From Streptomyces coeruleorubidus (GTDB lineage Bacteria; Actinomycetota; Actinomycetes; Streptomycetales; Streptomycetaceae), in NCBI RefSeq assembly GCF_008705135.1, contig NZ_CP023694.1, positions 3,286,001-3,350,000 on the forward strand: 64,000 bases of DNA, written 5' to 3'. Positions 21,318 to 30,614 of this stretch are shown here, piece after piece; within the stretch, counting starts at the first letter, position 1; each line of letters starts with the position of its first letter. A program made the position numbers and the translations under genes. The notes beneath the pieces are model-generated. The model was not told the DNA's origin, searched no databases, and saw only the letters and a program-made list of their open reading frames with translations.

Positions 21318-23675
21318 TCACAGGTCGCGTACGTCCACCGTGTAGACGGAGCGGACACCGTAGGGGACGTACAGTGCGTCGCCGACGAGGACGAGCGGGG
21401 CGCCCGCGGTGACGTACATGCTGCTGGCGCGACCGCCGTCGTCTCGGCCGGAGCGGGTGCCCTCGATCTTGCCGGTACTCGCGTTCAGAGCGGCGAGGCG
21501 GCCGCTGGGAGACGCCAGGTACACATGGGTGGCGGAGGCGGCCGGGGGTCCCTGCTGCTCCACGGAGGAGTTCGATTCCCACAGCGTCCGGCCGGTTCGC
21601 GGGGAGACCGCGCGGACGCCTCCGCTCGCCCGCGTGAAGTAGACGGTGCCGCGCACCAGGTACGCGTCGGCGTCCTCGGGCCGGGGCTGCGCGAGTCGCC
21701 GCACGGTGAGCACGTGGGAGGAGACGTCGATCAGGGTCAGCCCGCGGTTCGTGTCGAGGGTGTCCGCGAGCACCAGGCGTCCGTCGTGCTGGCCGAGCAC
21801 CTGCGCGGAGCCGTCGACCTCGACGGTCCAGCGGGCCTTTCCCGTGGCCGGGTCGATCTGGGAGACGGTGCTGCGGCCGGTTTTCCCCTCCTCCTGCGCG
21901 GTCGCGCAGACGAGGTAGGCACGGCGGGCCGCCGAGAGCAGCTCACAGTCCGGGAGGTCCGGCTTCGGCTGCCTCCAGCGGACGTCGCCGGTCTCGGCGT
22001 CGAGCAGGGCGTACTGGTCGCTCTGAGCCCCGTAGAAAGTGACCACGCCTTCGGGGACGGCGGTGGCCGCGCCCTGCGCGCTGTCGGGGACGGTCGCCGT
22101 CTCGCCTGCGCCGGTGTCAGTCCTCCAGAGCACCTTGCCGGTGTCGGCGGCCAAGGCGTTGACCGTGTAAGTGGTCCGGATGCTGTTCGCGGAGTTCTGG
22201 TCGTCGGCCTCGTAGCCGTAGACGCGGCCGTCGCCGGTCCCGATGAGCGCGCCCTCGTTGCCGGAGGCGCCGTCGGGGGTGCGGTCGACGGGCCGGGACC
22301 ACGTGTTGCGGCCGTCGGCGAGAGCGAAGCGGGTCGCCATGAGGTCGGCGCCGGCGCAGACCAGGGAGGCGTCGACGGCGGCACAGCCCGCGAGGGAGGT
22401 GTCGGTACCTCCCAGGACGCGGTCGCTGCCCGGCGCGGCCTTCGCGGCGGTCGCCCAGGGCTTCCAGCCCTCGGGGAGGTCGGCCGGCTCGGCGGTGGGC
22501 GAGGGCGCGCGGTCGCGGTCTCGGTCGCGGGTCAGGGTGAGGGTGGTGGTGACGAGCGCGGCGAGTGCGACTGCCGCGGCGGCCGTGATCAGCAGCAGCC
22601 CGTGTCTGCGACGCCTGCGGGTGCGTCCGGCCTCCGGTGCCGGTGTCCCGGCCGGATCGCGGGCCGGGCCGCGCTGCTTCGTCGGCGTCTTGCCGGGCCG
22701 GTGGCGGCGGTCCTCTTCCCGCTCGGTGTCCGGCTCCGCGGGCAGGTGGAGCGGGGCTTCGCCCCGGTCGGTGGTGGGCGCCTCCGGCCATGCCGCGACC
22801 GCGGGCTCGGTGGGGCGGGTGCCCGGCCGGGGCCGTACCGGACGTGGTGGGGCGGTGCCGGGGGTCGCGCCCCCACGGAGCAGGGTGAACAGGTCGTCCG
22901 CGGCGGGGCGCGACTTCTGGTGCTTCTCCAGGCAGGAGCGGATGAACGGAAGGAGCTCGTCCGGTACGCCGGTGAGGTCCGGCTCGCCTTCGACGACCCG
23001 CAGAGCCGTCTCGTACGGGCTGGGGCTGTCGAACGGACCCCGGCGGGTGGCCGCGTAGGTGAGGACCGAGCCTAGGGAGAAGATGTCGGCTGCAGGGCCC
23101 ACGTCCTGGGGAGAGGCGAACTGCTCAGGGGACATGAAGGGCGGCGTGCCCATGACGCGGCCGGTCTGGGTGAGGGCGTCGGAGGCGGCGCACTCGGCGG
23201 CGCGGGAGATGCCGAAGTCGATGACGCGCGGGCCGTCGTCGGCGAGCATCACGTTGGCCGGCTTCAGGTCGCGGTGGACGACTCCGGCGCGGTGGATGTC
23301 GCGCAGCGCCTCGGCGAGGCCGGCCGCGAGTTCGCGCAGGCGGGGCAGCGGGAGCGGGCCGTGCTCGCGGACGTGGGTGCCGAGGTCCGCGCCCGGTATG
23401 TAGAGCGTGGCCATCCAGGGGCGCGGCGCGTCGGCGCCCGCGTCCACGACGGGGGCCGTGAAGGCGCCGCTGACCTGGCGGGCGGCGGCCACCTCGCGGC
23501 GGAAGCGGGTGCGGAACTCGTCGTCGTCGGCGTACTGGCCGTGCACCAGCTTGATCGCGAGGCGCCGGCCGGAGGCCGAGCGGGCCAGGTAGACCACACC
23601 CATGCCGCCGGAGCCGAGGCGGTCCTCGATGCGGTAGCCACCCACCTCCGGCGGGTCGGAGTCGCGCAGCGCCAT
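21318..23675 (-). CDS. Receptor Ser/Thr kinase with PQQ-type beta-propeller sensor
   Basis: The 785-residue protein has an N-terminal Hanks-type kinase domain (about 1-270): glycine loop GSGGMG (21-26), Lys42, HRDLKPAN (134-141) and DFG (153-155), so it should be active. A Pro/Arg-rich juxtamembrane stretch leads to one membrane helix (GLLLITAAAAVALAALVTT). The extracellular half has repeated blades with Trp and Asp-Thr-Gly signatures (NALAADTGKVLWRTDTG, DAETGDVRWRQ, SPRTGRTLWES), typical of PQQ-like propellers. Such kinases sense the outside and phosphorylate cytoplasmic targets; the ligand is unknown. It is monocistronic. Confidence 0.93.
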   Translation of the reverse strand: MALRDSDPPEVGGYRIEDRLGSGGMGVVYLARSASGRRLAIKLVHGQYADDDEFRTRFRREVAAARQVSGAFTAPVVDAGADAPRPWMATLYIPGADLGTHVREHGPLPLPRLRELAAGLAEALRDIHRAGVVHRDLKPANVMLADDGPRVIDFGISRAAECAASDALTQTGRVMGTPPFMSPEQFASPQDVGPAADIFSLGSVLTYAATRRGPFDSPSPYETALRVVEGEPDLTGVPDELLPFIRSCLEKHQKSRPAADDLFTLLRGGATPGTAPPRPVRPRPGTRPTEPAVAAWPEAPTTDRGEAPLHLPAEPDTEREEDRRHRPGKTPTKQRGPARDPAGTPAPEAGRTRRRRRHGLLLITAAAAVALAALVTTTLTLTRDRDRDRAPSPTAEPADLPEGWKPWATAAKAAPGSDRVLGGTDTSLAGCAAVDASLVCAGADLMATRFALADGRNTWSRPVDRTPDGASGNEGALIGTGDGRVYGYEADDQNSANSIRTTYTVNALAADTGKVLWRTDTGAGETATVPDSAQGAATAVPEGVVTFYGAQSDQYALLDAETGDVRWRQPKPDLPDCELLSAARRAYLVCATAQEEGKTGRSTVSQIDPATGKARWTVEVDGSAQVLGQHDGRLVLADTLDTNRGLTLIDVSSHVLTVRRLAQPRPEDADAYLVRGTVYFTRASGGVRAVSPRTGRTLWESNSSVEQQGPPAASATHVYLASPSGRLAALNASTGKIEGTRSGRDDGGRASSMYVTAGAPLVLVGDALYVPYGVRSVYTVDVRDL

Positions 23676-23761
23676 CCCCGTACGTTCCCCCCGTCACGCA
23701 CCGTCCTGTGGTCGGGGAGGAGCGTATCCGCACGCTCCTCGGGTCGGCGGTACCGGCCCGG

Positions 23762-23956
23762 TCAGAAGCTGATGGAGTTGATGGTCTCCGCTATCGAGTT
23801 GAGGAATCGCTGGATGTCGTCGGCCATACCGGTCGAGGCGAGGAAGAAGCCGAAGAGGACCGCCACGATCGCTGGGCCTGCCTTGATGGAGCCGCCTCTC
23901 AGCAACACCACCAGGATGATCGCCAACAGCAGCACCACAGACAGTGAAATGGCCAC
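23762..23956 (-). CDS. Small conserved-type membrane protein, 64 aa
   Basis: The GTG at 23956 follows a GAGGGTG at about 9 bases. The 64-residue product has two hydrophobic segments (about 3-20, ISLSVVLLLAIILVVLLR, and 27-45, GPAIVAVLFGFFLASTG) and a short polar tail ending in NSIAETINSISF. I recall similar tiny proteins beside a kinase gene in Streptomyces but do not know a function. It is on the same strand as the receptor kinase, 86 bp upstream of it. Confidence 0.72.
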   Translation of the reverse strand: MAISLSVVLLLAIILVVLLRGGSIKAGPAIVAVLFGFFLASTGMADDIQRFLNSIAETINSISF

Positions 23957-24579
23957 AACTGATCACACCCTCGGTCGGTCCGCTCTCCCGGCCCGGGACA
24001 CGACCACGCGCACCCCGCCAGAACCATCGTGCCACCAACGCGGCCGGGCTATGCGGCCCGTGACGCATCGACCACCTCACTCGTGTCCGAACCGGTGTGC
24101 GCCGCCTGGGCTCTGGCACCGAACACCCCGGACTCGTACGGCAATTCGATGCGCCACCCGCACAGGGAATTCAACCGAGTCGTTTCCATGCCCACACAAC
24201 GTGTTCGCAGCTAATTCGAATTGCCCTCGCAAGCCCCTCAACAACCCGGCGGGCAGGCTTCGAAGGGGTGCGGAAGTGGACATTCCGCCGGAGTCGCCTG
24301 CTGGTCTTATGCGTCACTTAGTCCGGAAGTATCACGACAAGCAGGGCGGGTGTGACGAGCACAGCCCGCCGCTGGCTGATGTGTTGGTCATCACTCCGAC
24401 AGTGACGTCAACTACCCGAAATCCGGGGGTACCCACAGCGAATAGCCAGGATTCACATCCGGCGTTTTACGAATAGCCGCAGGGAACGCTAGGGTGCCTC
24501 AGATGTTCCACGCTGCCTCGTCCCCCGCAAGCGCAGCGAGGTCCCGGATCGTCTCCCCGAGTTCTTGGTGGGAGGGTCT
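23957..24579. other. Divergent intergenic region without supported genes
   Basis: About 620 bp separate two divergent genes. Its A+T content rises toward 24200-24480. Short open frames on both strands lack ribosome sites and Streptomyces-like composition. It probably holds promoters for both neighbours; I see no recognisable operator or RNA. Confidence 0.4.
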
Positions 24580-25776
24580 GTGACGAACTCGCTGCGACCG
24601 AACGGCGACCGCAGGGCGCCACTTCCCCCGGCACAGTCGTCGGCCGACGGAGTGCCGAGCCCGCGCTCGCCGCAGAGCCCGCAGAAGAAGCAGAGCGGCA
24701 AGCAGCGCGACGCGTTCTTCGACAACGCCAAGTACCTGGCGATCGTGCTGGTGGCCATGGGCCACGCCTGGGAGCCGCTCAAGGGCGACAGCCGGATACT
24801 CGAGGCCGCGTACCAGGTCGTCTACGCCTTCCACATGCCGGCGTTCATCATCATCTCCGGCTACTTCTCGCGCAGTTTCGACATGCGGCCCGACCGGCTC
24901 AAGCGCCTGATCACCGGCGTCGCCGTGCCGTACATCCTCTTCGAGACGGCCTACCCCCTCTTCAAGCGGTGGATCGACAACGACCCGCACCAGGAGATCA
25001 GCCTTCTCGACCCCTGGTACCTGACCTGGTTCCTGTGCGCGCTGTTCATCTGGCGGATGACCACCCCCATCTGGAAGATGGCGCGCTGGCCGCTGCCGCT
25101 CGCGCTCGGCCTCGCGATGGTCGCGAGCGTCTCCCCGGAGATCGGTGACGACCTGGACCTCCAGCGGGTCCTGCAGTTCCTGCCGTTCTTCGTGCTGGGC
25201 CTGGTGATGAAGCCCGAGCACTTCCACATGGTGCGCCGCCGTTCCATGCGGATCGCCTCGGTGCCCGTGTTCGCCGCCGCGCTGGCCGTCAGCTGGTGGG
25301 CCGTGCCGCGCATGAACACCGCGTGGTTCTACCACCGGGACTCCGCGCAGGAGCTGGGTGCGCCGTGGTGGACCGGCCCGGTCATGGTCCTCGCGATGTT
25401 CGGCTGCTCCCTGCTGCTGACCGCCTGCTTCTTCGCCTGGGTGCCGCGCCGCCACATGTGGTTCACCGCGCTCGGCGCCGGCACGCTCTACGGCTACCTG
25501 CTGCACGGCTTCCTGGTGAAGGCCGGCGACTACCAGGGCTGGTTCGAGCCGACGTGGATGCACCAGCCGCTCGGCGAGATCGCCGTGACCGTCGCCGCGG
25601 CCGCCGTCGTGACGGTGCTGTGCACCAAGCCGGTGCAGCGTGCCTTCCGGTTCGCGATGGAGCCGAAGATGGAGTGGGCCTTCAAGCGGGACGCGGCCGA
25701 GCTCGCCCGTGAGCGCCAGAGCGCCGAGCGGACCGAGCGCGAACGCGGGCGGGAGCGCGAGAAGGTCAGCGCCTGA
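24580..25776 (+). CDS. Acyltransferase 3 family membrane protein
   Basis: GTG 24580 follows GGAGGG (24571-24576) closely and gives 398 residues. The protein resembles acyltransferase-3 / fucose 4-O-acetylase-like enzymes: about ten membrane segments and the N-terminal DNAKYLAIVLVAMGHAWEP block, whose His is the conserved catalytic-type residue, followed by FHMPAFIIISGYFSR. Such proteins acetylate or otherwise acylate sugars and cell-surface polymers. The N-terminal 50 residues and the C-terminal 30 (ERTERERGRERE) are charged and low complexity. The acceptor cannot be told from context. Confidence 0.85.
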   Translation: MTNSLRPNGDRRAPLPPAQSSADGVPSPRSPQSPQKKQSGKQRDAFFDNAKYLAIVLVAMGHAWEPLKGDSRILEAAYQVVYAFHMPAFIIISGYFSRSFDMRPDRLKRLITGVAVPYILFETAYPLFKRWIDNDPHQEISLLDPWYLTWFLCALFIWRMTTPIWKMARWPLPLALGLAMVASVSPEIGDDLDLQRVLQFLPFFVLGLVMKPEHFHMVRRRSMRIASVPVFAAALAVSWWAVPRMNTAWFYHRDSAQELGAPWWTGPVMVLAMFGCSLLLTACFFAWVPRRHMWFTALGAGTLYGYLLHGFLVKAGDYQGWFEPTWMHQPLGEIAVTVAAAAVVTVLCTKPVQRAFRFAMEPKMEWAFKRDAAELARERQSAERTERERGREREKVSA

Positions 25777-25791
25777 CGCCCGTACCGGAGT

Positions 25792-26268
25792 TCATCCGAC
25801 GAGACCGAGAAGTGCGCGCATCCGCGCGTACTTCTCGGTCAGTCGTTTGCGGGTGGCCTCGTCCAGGACCGCGAGGCGTGCCGGGTCCGCGTTGTGTGCC
25901 AGGTCCGACTCCTTCACCAGCAGCGCGCCGGGCGTGGCGAGGATGCGCGCGGCGTACGCCTCGGGCGGTTCCCCGGACCGCTTGGTGACCGCCAGGACGA
26001 TGTCCTTGGTACGGCTGCTCAGCGCGGCCTCGCGCAGCCACTCGGGCGAGAGCGCGTCGTCCTCGACGGCGTCGTGCAGCCAGGCCGCCGCGATCTGTTC
26101 GTCGTCACCGCCCCGCGCCCGTACGCCCTCCGCGACCGCCTGGAGATGCTCGGCGTAGGGCCGTCCGGCTTTGTCGGTCTGGCCGGCGTGCGCGGCCCGG
26201 GCGGTGGTCTCGACCTGGGCCAGGGTCAGCGGGGTGCGGGGTGTCTCGGTCACGGCTCCAGTGTGCAC
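25792..26268 (-). CDS. HD-domain protein resembling SpoT/MESH1 hydrolases
   Basis: The 158-residue protein has the HD_4-type pattern: HAGQTDKAGRPYAEHLQAVA, then AAAWLHDAVEDD with the metal-binding HD pair, and ESDLAHNADP. This is the layout of (p)ppGpp hydrolase domains of RelA/SpoT and of the small MESH1-like hydrolases. No synthetase or TGS domain follows, so it is a stand-alone hydrolase candidate; the substrate is inference. Starts at GTG 26268 or GTG 26253 are both possible. It lies 51 bp after the SpoIIE-type phosphatase gene, likely in one transcript. Confidence 0.8.
   Translation of the reverse strand: MHTGAVTETPRTPLTLAQVETTARAAHAGQTDKAGRPYAEHLQAVAEGVRARGGDDEQIAAAWLHDAVEDDALSPEWLREAALSSRTKDIVLAVTKRSGEPPEAYAARILATPGALLVKESDLAHNADPARLAVLDEATRKRLTEKYARMRALLGLVG
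25803..25840. terminator. Hairpin overlapping the 3' end of the HD gene
   Basis: GACCGAGAAGT (25803-25813) pairs perfectly with 25830-25840, and inner pairs extend it to about 17 with a 4-nt loop. It lies inside the last codons of the HD gene and just past the convergent acyltransferase stop at 25776, for which it would terminate transcription. Confidence 0.65.
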
Positions 26269-26319
26269 CTGGCTTCCGTGCGCACTCGGCTCCAGTGCGC
26301 GCCTGGGCAGAACGGCGCC

Positions 26320-27498
26320 TCAGCGGGCGGCGGCCGCCGTCGGGCCTTCCCGGCAGATCAGCAGCAGGGCCCGGTCGTCGTTGACGTCCTTGGCCACCGC
26401 CTCGATGAGGTGCCAGGCGGCGCCGTGGAAGCCCCCCGCGACGTAACGGTCGGCCTCGCCGGTCAGGCGGTCGATGCCCTCGACGATGTCGCGGTCGGAG
26501 GTCTCCACCAGGCCGTCCGTGAACAGCATCAGCACGTCACCCGGACGGAGCGAGCCCTTCACCGGGTCGAACTGGGCACCGTCGTACACGCCGAGGAGCG
26601 GGCCTTCCGCCGTCTTCTCCTCCCATCGGCCGCTGCCCGCGCTGAGCTGAAGGCCCGGCGGGTGGCCGGCGGAGTAGAGCTCGTAGTCGCCGGAGTCCAG
26701 GTCGAGGACCAGGTGGATGGAGGTGGCGAAGCCCTCGTCCCAGTCCTGGCGGAGCAGGTAGCCGTTGGCGGCCGGGAGGAAGGCGTGCGGCGGGAGGGAG
26801 CCGAGCAGGCCGCCGAACGCACCGGACAGGAGCAGCGCCCGGGAGCCCGCGTCCATGCCCTTGCCGGAGACGTCGGTGAGGACGACCTCGAGCGTACGGC
26901 CGCCGTTGGTGCGCGCGGCCACCACGAAGTCGCCCGAGAAGGACTGGCCGCCCGCCGGGCGCAGCGCCATCTCGCGGTGCCAGCCGTCGGGCAGGCCGGG
27001 CAGCTTGCTCTGCACCCGGATGCGTTCACGCAGGTCGAACAGCATGGTTCCGCCGCGCCGCCAGGGCACGCCGACGCGGCTGCGGAACTGGGCCAGCAGC
27101 AGCCCGAAGAACCCGCAGGCCGCGACCACCAGCACCACGCCCGGAGTGACCCGGGACGGGCCCTCCGTGTAGGGGCCGAGCTGCACCGACTCCACGATCA
27201 GCGCCGTGGCCGCCGCCGCGTACAGGCCGAGCAGGCTCGCCGGGCGCAGCAGCAGGCCGCCCACGACGACCGGCAGGACCAGGGCGGCCGGCGAGAACCA
27301 CACGGAGTTCGCCAGCGTCGCCGCCGTGATCAGCGGGACCATCAGGAGCAGACCGGCCAGGGCGATCCAGTCCGAGCCGTCGCCGCGGAAGTAGTCCACG
27401 GCGGCCCGGCGCACGCCGACGCGGGCCCGGTGCCACTGCTTCTTCAACCGGGCCGTGAACGTATCGGCTTCCGCGCGCCGCTCTCGTCCTGCTGCCAT
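26320..27498 (-). CDS. Membrane PP2C/SpoIIE-type Ser phosphatase
   Basis: The 392-residue protein has about four membrane segments (roughly 45-135) and a C-terminal PP2C-like SpoIIE domain (about 165-385). Metal-binding motifs are GDFVVAAR, VVLTDVSGKGMDA and LFTDGLVE, with NDDRALLL near the end. SpoIIE-type phosphatases usually dephosphorylate anti-anti-sigma factors in partner-switching systems, of which Streptomyces has many. No anti-sigma or STAS gene is adjacent, so its partner is unknown. Confidence 0.9.
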   Translation of the reverse strand: MAAGRERRAEADTFTARLKKQWHRARVGVRRAAVDYFRGDGSDWIALAGLLLMVPLITAATLANSVWFSPAALVLPVVVGGLLLRPASLLGLYAAAATALIVESVQLGPYTEGPSRVTPGVVLVVAACGFFGLLLAQFRSRVGVPWRRGGTMLFDLRERIRVQSKLPGLPDGWHREMALRPAGGQSFSGDFVVAARTNGGRTLEVVLTDVSGKGMDAGSRALLLSGAFGGLLGSLPPHAFLPAANGYLLRQDWDEGFATSIHLVLDLDSGDYELYSAGHPPGLQLSAGSGRWEEKTAEGPLLGVYDGAQFDPVKGSLRPGDVLMLFTDGLVETSDRDIVEGIDRLTGEADRYVAGGFHGAAWHLIEAVAKDVNDDRALLLICREGPTAAAAR

Positions 27499-27659
27499 TA
27501 GTTCGGGACCCTATCCATCGGACCGGGCACTTGGCACGGGAGGTCCTACTTGTCCCCCGTCCGAGGGCCGACTTCACAGTGAACTGCACACCGCGCCGCC
27601 CTGCGCCACCCCGGGGAAATTCCCTCGCTCGCCCCGCATCGCCCTGCTAGGCATGGTCC

Positions 27660-28916
27660 ATGACGACTGACACGGCCGGCTCCGCGGCGACCCCGCGGGT
27701 ACTTCGGCAGGACGACTGGGACCAGTGGTACGACACCCTCATCCGCGGCTTCGGCGGGGTGCCGGAGTCCGCCGAGGAGCGGGAGTTGTGGAACTCGCTG
27801 ACCGAGTTCGACCGTTCACTCGGTGTCTGGGACGGGGACGACTGTGTGGGGACGGCCGGGGCGTTCCGCTTCCGGCTCACCGTGCCCGGTGGGGCCTCGG
27901 TGCCGGCCGCGGGCGTCACGATGGTGAGCGTGGCCGCCACACACCGCAGGCGTGGTGTCCTGACGTCGATGATGCGGCGGCAGCTGGACGACGTCCGTGA
28001 CTGGGGTGAGCCGCTGGCCGTGCTCACGGCCTCCGAACCGGCGATCTACGGCCGGTTCGGGTACGGCATCGCCACCTTCCACTTGAGCGCCGAGATCGAC
28101 ACGAGCCGGGTGCGGCTGCCGTCGCTGCCCGCGGGTACGGACGAGGTGCGTCTGCGATACGCCGTTCCCGCCGGGGTCGTCGATGTGTGCGAGGCGGTGT
28201 ACGCGCGGCTGGTGCCGTCGCGGCCGGGGATGCTGGCGCGCCAGCCCGGCTGGGAACGGCTCGGGGTGCTCGATCCGGAGAGCGACCGGGACGGGGCGTC
28301 GCCGCTTCAGTGCGTCCTCGCCGAGCGGGACGGGGAGACGGTCGGGTACGCGCGGTACCGCGTCAAGCCGAACTGGGGGCCCGCCGGGCCCAACGGCAGC
28401 GTGGTGGTGGAGAACTCGGCCGCGCTGGACCCCGCGGCGGACGCGGCGATGCTGCGGTTCCTGTTCGGCATCGACCTGACGTCGACGCTGGTGCTGCGGG
28501 GGCGGCCGGTCGACGACGCGTGGCAGCACCTGGTGTCCGACATACGGCGGTGTCAGCCGCGGTTGCGGGATTCGCTGCACGTACGGCTGGTGGATGTCGG
28601 AGCCGCGCTGGAGGCGCGGACGTACCAGGCGCCGGTGGATGTGGTGTTCGAGGTGGAGGACGCGTTCTGTCCCTGGAACGCCGGGCGTTGGCGGCTCAGC
28701 GGGGATGCGAAGGGGGCGTCCTGCGCGCGTACGACGGATACGGCGGACGTCGCCTTGTCCGTACGGGAGTTGGGGGCGGCCTATCTCGGCGGGGTGAGCC
28801 TCGGGGCGTTGGGGGCGGCGGGGCGTGTGCGGGAGGTGCGGCGGGGGGCGTTGGCGGAGGCCTCGTCGGGGTTCGGGGCCGGTGTGGCGGCGCCGTGGCT
28901 GCCGCACGGTTTCTGA
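27660..28916 (+). CDS. Eis-like GNAT N-acetyltransferase
   Basis: The 418-residue protein matches the Eis family: an N-terminal GNAT domain with the acetyl-CoA loop in VSVAATHRRRGVLTSMM, a second GNAT-like domain, and a C-terminal sterol-carrier-like domain. The conserved EPAIYGRFGYG block carries the Tyr that serves as general acid in Mycobacterium Eis, and the protein ends in Phe (LPHGF), matching the family's use of the C-terminal carboxylate as base. Eis enzymes acetylate several amines of aminoglycosides or lysines; the natural substrate here is unknown. Confidence 0.9.
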   Translation: MTTDTAGSAATPRVLRQDDWDQWYDTLIRGFGGVPESAEERELWNSLTEFDRSLGVWDGDDCVGTAGAFRFRLTVPGGASVPAAGVTMVSVAATHRRRGVLTSMMRRQLDDVRDWGEPLAVLTASEPAIYGRFGYGIATFHLSAEIDTSRVRLPSLPAGTDEVRLRYAVPAGVVDVCEAVYARLVPSRPGMLARQPGWERLGVLDPESDRDGASPLQCVLAERDGETVGYARYRVKPNWGPAGPNGSVVVENSAALDPAADAAMLRFLFGIDLTSTLVLRGRPVDDAWQHLVSDIRRCQPRLRDSLHVRLVDVGAALEARTYQAPVDVVFEVEDAFCPWNAGRWRLSGDAKGASCARTTDTADVALSVRELGAAYLGGVSLGALGAAGRVREVRRGALAEASSGFGAGVAAPWLPHGF

Positions 28917-28931
28917 GGGCGGAGCTGTTTT

Positions 28932-29747
28932 TCAGGGGCGTTGGCAGGTCGGGCACCAGAAGAGGTTGCGGGCGGCGAGATCGGCGGTGCGGATCTCGCC
29001 GCCACAGATGTGGCAGGGCTGGTTGGCCCTGCGGTAGACGTACACCTCGCCGCCGTGGTCGTCCACGCGGGGCGGGCGGCCCATCGCCTCCGGGGTGTGT
29101 TCCGGGCGGACCGTGTCGATGCGGTTGTTGCGGACGCCCTCGTGCATGAGCTCGACCAGGTCGGTCCAGATCGCGTGCCACTCGGAGGGGGTGATGTCCT
29201 TGCCCGCGCGGTACGGGTCGATGCGGTGCCGGAAGAGGACCTCCGCGCGGTAGACGTTTCCCACGCCGGCGATGACCTTCTGGTCCATGAGCAGGGCGGC
29301 GATGGTCGTACGGCTGCGGGAGACGCGGCGGTACGCGGTGTCCGGGTCGGCGTCGTCGCGGAGGGGGTCGGGGCCGAGGCGGTCGTGTATCGCCTGCTTC
29401 TCCGGGGGTGTGATGAGGGCGCAGGTGGTGGGGCCGCGGAGGTCCACGTAGGTGGTGTCGTTCGCGAGGCGGAGGCGGACGGTGTCGGTGGGTGGGGGTG
29501 CGGGGGCGGGACCGAAGGCGACCTTGCCGAAGAGGCCGAGGTGGATGTGGACCCAGTCGGTGCCGTGGAAGCCGAAGCCGAGGAAGAGGTGCTTGCCGTG
29601 GGCTTCCGTGTGGGTGAGTTCCGTGCCGGTGAGGAGGGAGGCGGCGTCGGTGAACTTGCCCTGGGGGCTGGTTACCCGGGGGGCCGTGCCGAGGAAGGCC
29701 CTGGCGTAGTCGAGGGCCAGCCGGTGGATGGTGTGGCCTTCCGGCAC
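28932..29747 (-). CDS. Fpg/Nei family DNA glycosylase
   Basis: GTG 29747 has AGGAG 7 bases upstream and places Pro2 (M-PEGHTIHRLA), the catalytic N-terminal proline of this family, correctly after Met removal; the longer upstream frame would bury it. The 271-residue protein has the Glu3 partner, a helix-two-turn-helix region and an intact C-terminal zinc finger, CHIC-x16-CPTC. The PEGHT start is closer to Nei (endonuclease VIII) than to Fpg. It excises oxidised bases and nicks the strand. It is convergent with the Eis gene, 15 bp apart. Confidence 0.93.
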   Translation of the reverse strand: MPEGHTIHRLALDYARAFLGTAPRVTSPQGKFTDAASLLTGTELTHTEAHGKHLFLGFGFHGTDWVHIHLGLFGKVAFGPAPAPPPTDTVRLRLANDTTYVDLRGPTTCALITPPEKQAIHDRLGPDPLRDDADPDTAYRRVSRSRTTIAALLMDQKVIAGVGNVYRAEVLFRHRIDPYRAGKDITPSEWHAIWTDLVELMHEGVRNNRIDTVRPEHTPEAMGRPPRVDDHGGEVYVYRRANQPCHICGGEIRTADLAARNLFWCPTCQRP

Positions 29748-29964
29748 GGGTTGCTCCTGTGATCGTCGCCGCCGGGGTCGAAAAACCTCGTGGCTCCGCC
29801 CCGGGCCCCGGCGGGTCCCCACCAGGACTCGGACAGGGCCGCACGCGGGACGCGGGGTTCGGCACCTCGGCGGCCTCGCGCCCCGGGCCGGGGGCTTTCG
29901 CCCGCTCGGGGCGAGCGCGCCTGGCCGCTGCCGTACAGGCGTACGCCTCGGGACCGGCCGGGGC

Positions 29965-30450
29965 TTACGGCTGGGGGTGGTGGGGCGGGATGGGCGGGAG
30001 GTCGCCTGTTGATTCGTACGTCTCGAGCATGTCGATTCGGCGGATGTGACGTTCGTCACCGGAGAACGGCGTGCTGAGGAACGTCTCGACGAACGCCGTC
30101 GCCTCGTCCTGCGAGTGCATGCGCGCGCCCACGGCGACGACGTTGGCGTTGTTGTGCTGGCGGCCGAGTGCCGCCGTCTCCTCGCTCCAGGCGAGGGCCG
30201 CACGGACGCCCTTGACCTTGTTCGCGGCGATCTGCTCGCCGTTGCCGGAGCCTCCGATGACGATGCCGAGGGCCTCGGGGTCCGCGGCCGTCCGCTCCGC
30301 GGCGCGGAGGCAGAAGGGCGGGTAGTCGTCCTGGGCGTCGTAGATGTGCGGGCCGCAGTCGACGGGGTCGTGACCCGCCGCCTTCAGCCACTCGACGAGG
30401 TGGTTCTTGAGTTCGTAGCCCGCATGGTCCGAGCCGAGGTACACGCGCAT
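29965..30450 (-). CDS. rpiB: Ribose-5-phosphate isomerase B
   Basis: The 161-residue sugar isomerase interconverts ribose-5-P and ribulose-5-P. It starts MRVYLGSDHAGYELK, with the conserved SDHAG, and has GGSGNGEQ at 66-73. The usual base Cys of E. coli RpiB is Ser here and Glu72 aligns with the Glu used as base in mycobacterial RpiB, so this is the actinobacterial type. The C-terminal 20 residues are Pro-rich. It precedes the Nei gene on the same strand across a 217-bp GC-rich gap. Confidence 0.93.
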   Translation of the reverse strand: MRVYLGSDHAGYELKNHLVEWLKAAGHDPVDCGPHIYDAQDDYPPFCLRAAERTAADPEALGIVIGGSGNGEQIAANKVKGVRAALAWSEETAALGRQHNNANVVAVGARMHSQDEATAFVETFLSTPFSGDERHIRRIDMLETYESTGDLPPIPPHHPQP

Positions 30451-30614
30451 GGGACGAGTGTGACACGGGTGTTTCGGGGCAGGCGCGCGGGGTGGCGCTC
30501 ACGAAAACGCGAGGCGAATGTGAGCCGCGTTATAGAAGCTCAGGAAAACCTCAAGTAACAATCTGGATTCAAAGGTTCTCCCCATCGTTCGCCTCCGATT
30601 CACTGGACGCGCTC

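Noticed and set aside
24077..24283. Short minus-strand frame in the divergent region
   Set aside because: No ribosome site, no recognisable motif, and lower-GC composition unlike neighbouring genes.
29748..29964. Hairpin in the GC-rich gap between rpiB and the Nei gene
   Set aside because: Several imperfect G/C-rich pairings are possible, but none is clean enough to call a terminator.
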